From NCBI GenBank assembly GCA_947623855.1, contig CANQHW010000020.1:1-12916 (forward strand): a DNA stretch of 12,916 nucleotides, read 5' to 3'. A program made the translations under genes and the position numbers. Under the pieces are notes generated by a model, which saw only the letters and a list, made by a program, of their open reading frames with translations, was not told where the DNA came from and made no database searches. Numbering within the stretch: the stretch's first letter is position 1; each line of letters opens with the position of its first letter. This DNA is from an uncultured Bacilli bacterium (lineage in GTDB: Bacteria; Bacillota_I; Bacilli_A; RF39; UBA660). This document shows, piece by piece, positions 1 through 6,800 of this stretch.

Positions 1-1482
1 TATGATGCCCCTGAAAAACAAGAGCAAGGGCCCCTTATTTATTCCCTTAAAAATAATGGCAATACTATTATTTATGGTAATGATGAAATTGAAAGAGAAA
101 ACTTACTTAATGCTATAGTTTATTCTATTTGTAAGTCGCATAGTGCTAAAGAAATAAATATTTATGCTGTTGATTATGGTTCTGAACAATTAAGAATGTT
201 TAGCAGTTTACCACAATTTGGTGGTATTACCTATATGGAAGATGACGAGGGAATTAAAAATTTATTTAAATTAATAATGGAAGAATTAAAAAAACGGAAA
301 TCTTTACTAGTAAATTATGGAACATTAGATCTATATAATTTAAAAAATGAAGAAAAATTACCTCAAATAATATTAATATTAAATAATTATGATAGCATTT
401 TAGAAACTTATAATAGCATTTATGAAGAAATTTCTGCCATTGGACGTGATTGCGAAAGATATGGGATTTATTTAATACTTACTTGCAACGCTCCAGCTAC
501 TGTAGGAAGAAGAGTATCTCAATGTTTCAATAATAAATATGCTCTTCATTTAACTGATCCATCAGATTACTATGGAGTATTCGAAATGAAAAGTAAAGTC
601 CGTCCACGGGATACCTTAGGTAGAGGTTTAGCTAATGTATCTGGTATCCATGAATTTCAAACCGCATCTATTGTACCAGAAGATGAAAGCTTAAGTGTTT
701 ATTTAGAAAAATTTATTAGTAAAGCTAAAGAAGTCTTTGTTGATAATGCTAAAGCTATACCTACATTACCAGAAAAAGTAACTCTTGATATGATAGAAAA
801 AGATATTTCTACTCTAGAAAAAGTTCCAATTGGAATTTCTAAAGAATCATTAAAGATCGTTAAATATAACTTTAAATCTTCTATTGCAACATCTATTGCA
901 TCTAATAAATTAGAATATATTAACAGTTTTATGGCTTCCTTAATTGATGTTTTATTAAGAATCCCTAATTTAACTACAATATTTATTGATAGTAGTAAGA
1001 CCTTACCAGAAGCTAATAAAACATATGGAAATAAAAAAGTAAATTATTATAACGATAATTTTGAAAAAATACTCACATCCTTAATTGAATTTCAAAAAAA
1101 TAATAAGCAAAATGCTATTTTCTATATTTTCTATGGAATAGAAAAATTAAAATCCAAAGTGGAATCTAAAATTATTGAAGAGTTATTTAATGAAATAAAA
1201 GCTAGTGATAATTCTAATATAATTTTCTGCGATAGCACTAAAAACTTAAAAGCGCTAGATTTAGAAACATGGTACTCTAAAATTAAAAATACAACGGATG
1301 GTATCTGGATTGGTAAAGGATTTAGTGAACAACAAAACTTTAGATTATCTAGAATTACTAAAGAAATGCAACAAAAATATCCAAATAATTTCGGCTACTA
1401 TATTAGTGAAAACACTGCCGAACTAATAAAATTAATTGAATTTAATGATATAATTGAAAAGGAGGGTGAAGACGATGAATAA
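1..1482 (+). CDS. essC: EssC-type T7SS FtsK/SpoIIIE ATPase, C-terminal part (5' truncated)
   Basis: This frame is open from the first base, so the gene starts left of the window; 493 codons plus TAA are visible. EssC is the membrane-anchored motor of Firmicutes T7SSb and carries several FtsK/SpoIIIE ATPase domains in tandem. Two are seen here, counting residues from the window edge. In the first (about 15-245), the P-loop position reads IYGNDEIERENLL (24-36) with no GK[ST], and the Walker B strand reads IILILNNYD (123-131) with Asn where Asp is expected. The typical motif GRGLANVSGIHEFQTA (207-222) follows. The second begins at VPIGIS (275-280), also lacks a GK[ST] loop (298-310), and keeps a TIFID strand near 330. 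Degenerate C-terminal ATPase domains are known in EssC, where they regulate and bind substrate. The stop overlaps the start of the next gene. Family assignment is strong; the symbol is by family resemblance. Confidence 0.87.
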   Translation, partial: YDAPEKQEQGPLIYSLKNNGNTIIYGNDEIERENLLNAIVYSICKSHSAKEINIYAVDYGSEQLRMFSSLPQFGGITYMEDDEGIKNLFKLIMEELKKRKSLLVNYGTLDLYNLKNEEKLPQIILILNNYDSILETYNSIYEEISAIGRDCERYGIYLILTCNAPATVGRRVSQCFNNKYALHLTDPSDYYGVFEMKSKVRPRDTLGRGLANVSGIHEFQTASIVPEDESLSVYLEKFISKAKEVFVDNAKAIPTLPEKVTLDMIEKDISTLEKVPIGISKESLKIVKYNFKSSIATSIASNKLEYINSFMASLIDVLLRIPNLTTIFIDSSKTLPEANKTYGNKKVNYYNDNFEKILTSLIEFQKNNKQNAIFYIFYGIEKLKSKVESKIIEELFNEIKASDNSNIIFCDSTKNLKALDLETWYSKIKNTTDGIWIGKGFSEQQNFRLSRITKEMQQKYPNNFGYYISENTAELIKLIEFNDIIEKEGEDDE

Positions 1483-1741
1483 TAAAGTATTAATAAAATT
1501 ATTAGTACCGGAAATAGGATATTCCTTTGATGTCTTCATCCCTGTTAATGAAGTTGTTTGGAAAATCAAAAAAATGCTTGCTAAATCTATTTCTGATTTA
1601 ACTGGAGGAGTATTAGATGTTAATAAAAATTACATTTTAATAAATAAAACAACAAGTGAAATATACGCTAATAATAGTACCATTTTAAAAACTAATATCA
1701 GAAATATTTCCGAATTAATATTACTTACTGCTAGAGGTTAA
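1475..1741 (+). CDS. esaB: EsaB/YukD-like ubiquitin-fold T7SS protein
   Basis: This 88-residue protein has the size and pattern of EsaB/YukD, a cytoplasmic beta-grasp (ubiquitin-like) accessory protein of T7SSb. Visible elements are a first strand VLIKLLVP, a second strand SFDVFIPV, a helix VVWKIKKMLAKSI, and later strands YILINK and ELILLTARG. I chose ATG 1475 because AAGGAGGGTG (1459-1468) sits at proper Shine-Dalgarno distance; an in-frame TTG at 1454 would place that site inside the gene and only add KRRVKT. The gene overlaps the essC stop by 8 bases, suggesting translational coupling. In the usual T7SSb order esaB lies before essC, so its position after essC is a rearranged arrangement. 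The protein ends in a single Gly, not a Gly-Gly conjugation tail. Confidence 0.78.
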   Translation: MNNKVLIKLLVPEIGYSFDVFIPVNEVVWKIKKMLAKSISDLTGGVLDVNKNYILINKTTSEIYANNSTILKTNIRNISELILLTARG

Positions 1742-1874
1742 ATTAAATGACAATATAATGTAAATTTAATTGAATTTACCTTAATTATGTGATAATCTTA
1801 ATATAGATAGATAATAGATTACAGAATATGTAAGCGTTTCTGTCAAAAAATAACTAAAAGGAAGGAGAAAATAT
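1742..1874 (+). promoter_or_regulatory. Intergenic control region with promoter-like boxes
   Basis: This 133-base gap separates esaB from the WXG100-like gene and is the longest non-coding stretch in the window. It contains a 7-bp inverted repeat GTAAATT/AATTTAC (1760-1766 and 1773-1779, 6-base loop). It also contains TTGAAT (1770-1775) and GATAAT (1791-1796), which resemble sigma-A -35 and -10 boxes but with a short 15-base spacer. Alternative -10-like hexamers are TAATAT (1799-1804) and GATAAT (1810-1815). AAGGAAGGAGAA just before 1875 is a strong ribosome binding site. A promoter here is likely because the following gene has its own terminator, but the exact boxes are uncertain. Confidence 0.35.
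1821..1843 (+). promoter_or_regulatory. cre-like operator candidate inside an inverted repeat
   Basis: TGTAAGCGTTTCTG (1829-1842) agrees with the CcpA cre consensus TGWAARCGYTWNCW at 12 of 14 positions, including the whole AAGCGTTT core. It is embedded in a 6-bp inverted repeat ACAGAA (1821-1826) and TTCTGT (1838-1843). It lies downstream of the candidate -10 boxes and upstream of the ribosome binding site at about 1859-1869, a place where CcpA binding would act as a roadblock. The match is by eye. Another dimeric regulator, or an untranslated-leader hairpin, is equally possible. Confidence 0.4.
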
Positions 1875-2573
1875 ATGAGTTTAGTTAATGGAAATGTTGG
1901 AGGAGGTTCTGGCGAAGTATCTGGATATAATTGCGCCCAAGTTAATGCTTTAAGAGATGTTATTAATAATACTGCTCAACAATCAAGTCAAAATATTGTC
2001 GAAAGATTACACAATGAAATTATAGTTCCTATGTCTACCGTATGGTATGCACCTGAAGCTGTTGAGTTCTTTAATGGCTTTGCTAATACTGTTAAAGCAA
2101 CTGGCGAAGCTATAACTAAAGCTTTTGATAACTATCGTGCTGCTGTTGAAGATGCTGGTCAATACTGGGCAGAAAATACACACGGAGAAGCACCAAGTCT
2201 ACCTGCTATTGATAATGTTGATTTAACATTAAATGTTTCTGATATCCAACCAGATAATGCTGGAAATGTTACCATTGATGAAGGTGGTGCTAATCAAATC
2301 GCTGGAAGATTAGCTGAAGTAGAAGATGGCATTAAATCTGACCTAGAAAATTTAGCTAATAACCTAGATGCAGAAAGTGCCTTTATTGGTCATGGTCAAA
2401 GTGATGCTTTAAGAGAATGTTTTGTAACTGTAAGTGGTGAGCTTCACAAAATATTTAAATATTTAACGGATGGTGAAGAATCATTACAAGGTCAAATTAA
2501 TAAAGCTGTTCAAAAATACCAAGAAATGTCTTCCGATGTCTCTAGTGCATTTAATAATACTACAGGAGAATAA
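1875..2573 (+). CDS. Double-length WXG100-like (ESAT-6-like) T7SS protein
   Basis: This 232-residue protein has no signal peptide and is mostly alpha-helical. WXG100 proteins are normally about 100 residues and form a helical hairpin with a W-x-G turn; they are exported by T7SS as dimers. Here two such units seem fused. Unit 1 (about 20-100) carries VWYAPEA with W57 at the turn. Unit 2 (about 140-228) carries FIG (170-172), a W-to-F version of the turn, between two amphipathic helices. They are joined by an acidic, Pro/Asn-containing linker (about 103-137). The N-terminus is Gly-rich (NVGGGSGEVSG). The start has a strong AAGGAAGGAGAA site, and the gene has its own control region and terminator. 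It also uses more GC-containing codons than its neighbours, which suggests high expression. It may be the general secreted partner of the system or a structural component; I cannot tell which. Confidence 0.72.
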   Translation: MSLVNGNVGGGSGEVSGYNCAQVNALRDVINNTAQQSSQNIVERLHNEIIVPMSTVWYAPEAVEFFNGFANTVKATGEAITKAFDNYRAAVEDAGQYWAENTHGEAPSLPAIDNVDLTLNVSDIQPDNAGNVTIDEGGANQIAGRLAEVEDGIKSDLENLANNLDAESAFIGHGQSDALRECFVTVSGELHKIFKYLTDGEESLQGQINKAVQKYQEMSSDVSSAFNNTTGE

Positions 2574-2579
2574 TACACA

Positions 2580-2611
2580 ATCTAAAAAAGATTTTAAATC
2601 TTTTTTTAGAT
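2580..2611 (+). terminator. AT-rich stem-loop after the WXG100-like gene
   Basis: A nearly perfect inverted repeat begins 7 bases after the stop: ATCTAAAAAAGATTT (2580-2594) faces AAATCTTTTTTTAGAT (2596-2611), with one extra T. The stem is almost all A-T and is not followed by a clean U-tract. It may act as an attenuator or a 3' stabilising structure, or as the first half of a tandem terminator. Confidence 0.5.
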
Positions 2612-2617
2612 ATAAGG

Positions 2618-2638
2618 CAGTATTAAAATACTGTTTTA
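2618..2638 (+). terminator. Intrinsic terminator, second hairpin
   Basis: CAGTAT (2618-2623) pairs with ATACTG (2628-2633) around a 4-base TAAA loop and is followed by TTTT (2634-2637). This is a short but classical rho-independent terminator shape. It lies only 11 bases before the next gene, so the downstream small-protein and giant-protein genes would depend on read-through or on an unseen promoter. Confidence 0.55.
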
Positions 2639-2648
2639 TATGTAGAAA

Positions 2649-3224
2649 ATGGTGATAATTATAATAGAGGTAGATATCGAAAAATTAAACAATAATATTA
2701 TGACGTTGTCATCACTTATTAATGAGTATGAAGAAATTAGATTAAATTTATTTAATCAATTAAAAGATAGTACTTTAAACTGGCATGATGGCAATTCCAT
2801 AAATTTTGAAAATGAGATTTATTTAGAAAAACAAGATAGCGAATTGTTTTTGGGTACTTTAAAATCTAAACAGGAATTTTTTGAGTTTGTATATAATAAA
2901 TATCAAGGAATTGCTAAAAAAATAAAATGTAATTTAAATAATAAAAATAGCTTAATATCAATAATAGATACTTGTTATAATAGTGCTTCTGATGCTATAA
3001 ATAGCTTTAATTCTATAGATCGCAGTTTTTCATATCCCGAATTAAGTAGTATTGATAACCAAAAAAAAGTTCTTATCGACATAAAAAATCAGTTAAATGA
3101 TATAAAAAAAGAAGTATATAATTTATTTGATAAAATTGACAATATTGAAAAAGAAATAAATAGTAAAATTAATGCTTTACAAGAAATAAAAATTAATGAT
3201 TTTGATTATTATTTAGGAGAATAA
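2649..3224 (+). CDS. WXG-like helical protein, probable T7SS partner/chaperone
   Basis: This 191-residue protein is helical and Asn/Lys/Ile-rich and has no signal peptide. Its first half has the ESAT-6-like layout: a helix (about 9-40), then NWHDGNS with W45 and G48 at the turn, then a second helix. Its second half has a Ser/Pro break (FSYPELSS, about 126-133) and a long Lys/Glu coiled coil (about 136-178). The start is debatable. ATG 2649 has no good upstream ribosome site, and GGTGAT (2651-2656) lies just after it, ahead of the ATA codons at 2661 and 2664. The gene is followed after 3 bases by the next gene, so it heads an operon leading to the giant gene. Such small helical genes next to a large T7SS substrate often encode targeting partners; that role is inferred here. 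Confidence 0.68.
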   Translation: MVIIIIEVDIEKLNNNIMTLSSLINEYEEIRLNLFNQLKDSTLNWHDGNSINFENEIYLEKQDSELFLGTLKSKQEFFEFVYNKYQGIAKKIKCNLNNKNSLISIIDTCYNSASDAINSFNSIDRSFSYPELSSIDNQKKVLIDIKNQLNDIKKEVYNLFDKIDNIEKEINSKINALQEIKINDFDYYLGE

Positions 3225-3227
3225 TTT

Positions 3228-3527
3228 ATGAATGAAAATACTTTAAATAAAACTTTATTAGAAAAAGACATCGAACAAATTAATTATTATGCTAATGAAG
3301 AAAAAAATATTTTAAATAAAATATTTGAGAGAATGAAACTTTGTACTAACGAGTATAATTCTTCTTCTAATAAAAGTATAATTTTAGACAAAATAAATAG
3401 CAGTCAAACCATGATTTCTAAAATCGAAAGTAATCGTGCAAAATATGTTAATGTTTTAAATAATGCTATAAAAAGATACGACCGAATTAGTATTGAGACG
3501 ATCAATAAATTTGATGGAGGAGTATAA
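3228..3527 (+). CDS. Small ESAT-6-like helical-hairpin protein
   Basis: This 99-residue protein has the length and two-helix character of WXG100/Lap-type proteins. Helix 1 spans about 8-44 and helix 2 about 52-90, separated by a polar NSSSNKS turn (about 45-50). The usual turn Trp is absent and the protein contains no Trp at all. AGGAGA (3215-3220) gives the start at 3228, 3 bases after the preceding stop. The next gene begins 2 bases after its own stop, so all three small genes should be co-translated. The first four residues, MNEN, are identical to those of the next gene. In LXG-toxin loci of Firmicutes, small helical proteins of this size bind the effector's N-terminus and take it to EssC; I infer a similar role. 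Confidence 0.65.
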   Translation: MNENTLNKTLLEKDIEQINYYANEEKNILNKIFERMKLCTNEYNSSSNKSIILDKINSSQTMISKIESNRAKYVNVLNNAIKRYDRISIETINKFDGGV

Positions 3528-3529
3528 TT

Positions 3530-3829
3530 ATGAATGAAAATGAAGCAAGACAAAGAGCGGAAAGAAAAGAGCAGGAAGAAAAAGAACGCTTAGAACGGGA
3601 AAGAAAAATGAAATTTCGTAATGTTTCTAACACTTTAAGTAATATAAATAGTAAAATTAATATTCTTCTTCAAAATATTAATCACTTAGAAAGTACCATG
3701 AATACAACTTTAGTTTTAAATAACGAAATTTATAAGAAAAACGAAATAACAAATATTAAAAAATCTCTTTCTAATGCTTCAACTTCTATATCCCGGGATG
3801 TTTCTTCAACTTTAAGTAAATCTTATTAA
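3530..3829 (+). CDS. Small charged helical protein, Lap-like
   Basis: This 99-residue protein starts with a highly charged Glu/Arg/Lys helix (about 5-28). Two helices follow: SNTLSNINSKINILLQNI (33-50) continuing to about 68, and an Asn/Ser-rich helix from about 70 to the end. It has no Trp, no signal peptide and no membrane segment. GGAGG (3516-3520) sets the start, 2 bases after the previous stop; its own stop is 35 bases before the giant gene, which has its own ribosome site. Its place directly upstream of a very large T7SS-linked gene matches the arrangement of DUF3958/DUF5082-type Lap proteins, but I cannot assign it to a named family from sequence alone. Confidence 0.62.
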   Translation: MNENEARQRAERKEQEEKERLERERKMKFRNVSNTLSNINSKINILLQNINHLESTMNTTLVLNNEIYKKNEITNIKKSLSNASTSISRDVSSTLSKSY

Positions 3830-3864
3830 TTTTTAAAAATAGTAAAAAGGTGGTGAAGTAGAAA

Positions 3865-6800
3865 ATGCAACAATTTGATATTAACTTAAATTTAGATTTT
3901 GATGATGTAAAATTAGACAAATTATATGAGGATGCTCACAAAAATGGAAATTTAAACGTAAAAACTACTTCATCAGATGTAACCAGAAATTATAATGTTG
4001 GTGAAACAAATAGGTATGGGGGAACTTCAAGTAGTACTACGGAAACAATGGATTTATCTTCTTTAGATAGTCCTAATGAGACAAGTTCCAATACAAATAT
4101 TGATGCTGCTTCTGCTACAAATCCTAAAAGCCCTGATGCTAGTACCATAGATAATATTAGCAAAGAAAACATTAATAATGACATTAATTCTAATAATTCC
4201 AATAATAATTTAAATAATCAAAGTTCTTTAGAATCCGCTAAAACTAATAATAGTATAAATGCTTCGCAATCTCATAATAATGGTTCCGAAATAGATAGTG
4301 ATTTAACTACTTCTCAAAATTCTAATAATAATATAGATTTAGATACTAGAAATAAAAAAAATAAACCTTCTATAAATAGTAATAGTTCTACAGGAACAAG
4401 TAGTTCATCATCTGGTATGGGTAATAATGGTTATCAAAGTAATAATAATCAAGGAAACAATTTTGGATTACAAGGTGATTCTTTTGGGATGCCTAATGCA
4501 TCTGTTTCTAGTACTACTGAAGATAATAGTGGATCTACTACTATTACTATGACAAGTGTAAATGCTCAAGGCGAAGAAGTAGTAACTGAATTTACTGTTG
4601 ATGAATTTATCGATTTCTTAAAATCTTTTGGATTAGATGATAAAGATATCAATAGAATTTTAAATAGTGAGATAACTTTACCAGATCTTATAAATGAAAT
4701 AGATACCGAAGTAGATAATACTCGAAGAGAAAAAATGCAATATGCTACGTATTTACAAGCATGCGGTTTAGAATATACAGATATTAATGACTTAAAAAAA
4801 GAAATTAAAAATGACAAAAACAAATTAGAAAAATTATATCAAAAAAAAGTTACTGCTGATAATCATGAAATTGATGCCATAGCTAATTTTATATCTCGTT
4901 TGCAAAATGGTGAAAGTTTAGAAAACATTTTAACCTCTCAAATAGTAGCTTGGGAATACATTGATGCAAATGGTCAAAAAAACTATCGCTACGATGACCC
5001 TTATGCTGCGGGAGTAATGGATGGTATTACTTATACTCCACATACGTTTGAAGATATGTATAAGGATAGTAAACTACTAGAAGAATTAAAAAATAATTTA
5101 ACTGAACAAACTACTAAATCTTTATTTTCTAAAGAAGAAAAAACCTATCATGTATGGAATGGAACTCCTGAACAACAAGCTTTTTTTGATAATTTATTAG
5201 AAAAACGGCATAGTATAAATGATGATAGAAATAATGATATAGCCAAAATTGAAGAAGATATTAGTGCATTAGAAGAAAAAGTTAACCTTTATGAAAGTAT
5301 TTGCAAAGAGATAGAAGAACAAGTAAATTTCTATATGAATAGTATTGATAATTACACTCATAAAATAGATTTTGATAGTTCTAATTACTTTAATGAAGAT
5401 AATTTAGCAATAATAAATGAACTTCAAGAAAGATACAAATATGTAAGATTAACTAATGAAGGAACTGTACCTTCTGCTTATATTGAAAATAAGGAAGAAA
5501 TTGTTAAACTATTAAGCTGTATAATTAATGCCAAAGGTAATGTATCAAATGGCTACTTAAATGTTCATGGCTATATGCTTAAATTAACTTCTTCGGATGA
5601 CCTTTTTAATCATTATTTAAAATATTTACCGTATATAACTGATGCCGAAAAAAATGTCTTTAATTATATCTATAATACTGAAGGTGTTGATGCTGCTTAT
5701 GAGTATTTAAATGGTGATTTATATGATGATTTAGATAAAAGATGGGTAGTTAATCAAAAACAAATAGATCAAGATTTTGCTACTGACCATTTTATTCTAT
5801 CATCTGCTGGATCAGTTATTGTAACCCCTTTTGAAGGCTTGAGTGCTTTTGCTTATTCCCTAAAATCTTATTTTTGCTCTAAACAAAAATTAAGAGGTGT
5901 AGGAGTTTATAGTTCTGGTGATGTATGGCGCAGTACCGTTGCTGAAAATATTGCCCAAGACAGCCCATTTTGGTCATTTATATATAGTACCGGAATGAGT
6001 ATGGCTGATAGCTTAGTTTTAATTGGTTTAAGTGCCGCTACCGGAGGTCTTGCCGCCGGAGCCGAAGGTGCTGCCGCTATGAGTAGTGTTGGAGTTAAAG
6101 CTTTAAATATTGGTATAAGTTCTGTTACTATGGGTTCTAGGGCATACGTTTCTACCATAAATGAAGCCCTAGAACGTGGTTTGTCTGATGGCGAAGCCAT
6201 AGCGTTATCATTTACGTCTGCAGTTGTAGAAACGGCAATGGAATATTTTTCTGTGAGTCATTTATTAGATTTGGAAAATAAATTAGGAGATGGCGTTGAA
6301 AAAGTAGCTGATAAAATCGCTTCCTTCTTTGAATCAGATAGCATCCCTTCAATATTAAAAAACGAAAAAATTGCTAATCTTGCAACTAAAAGTTTTTATG
6401 TTGCTGCTTCTGCTTTAAGTCAAGCTTTAGCTGAAGGTGATGAAGAATTTTGGACGGAAATCTTAAATTATGTAGCAGATATATTTATAACTAAAGATTT
6501 AAGTAAATATGCAGAATCAATGCAAGACTACATCGAAAAAGGTGATAATGAAGCAGTTGCTTGGGTAAAAACAATTGGGAATTTACAAATCCAAGCATTT
6601 CAAGCCTTTTTAGGTGGTTTTGTTTCTGGTCTTTGCTTTGGAGCCTTTGGTGGGGCAAAAACCGTTCAAAGATCAAATTATGCTATTGCCAATAATATGT
6701 ATGATAATCTAGATGGTTTATCTGATGCTAAAAAATTTACCCAAGTTTTACAAATAAATAAAGAACAACTAAATGCTTTTTATGAAGTAGTAGCTAAAAA

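Noticed and set aside
1454..1474. TTG start giving an esaB product seven residues longer
   Set aside because: The ribosome binding site at 1459-1468 would then be inside the gene; ATG 1475 has proper spacing and matches the family's length.
1730..1741. C-terminal Gly of the EsaB-like protein as a ubiquitin-type conjugation tail
   Set aside because: There is a single Gly, no di-Gly, and no E1/E2 or protease genes nearby; EsaB proteins are not known to be conjugated.
2470..2655. A + strand 61-codon frame overlapping the end of the WXG100-like gene and the terminators
   Set aside because: It is out of frame with the real gene, crosses two hairpins, and its protein (Lys/Phe-rich, no domain) looks like chance.
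3209..3221. YxxxE at the extreme C-terminus of the 191-residue protein (Y187-E191) as a T7SS export signal
   Set aside because: The YxxxD/E pattern is short and common in Tyr/Glu-rich proteins, and the surrounding context of known signals is missing.
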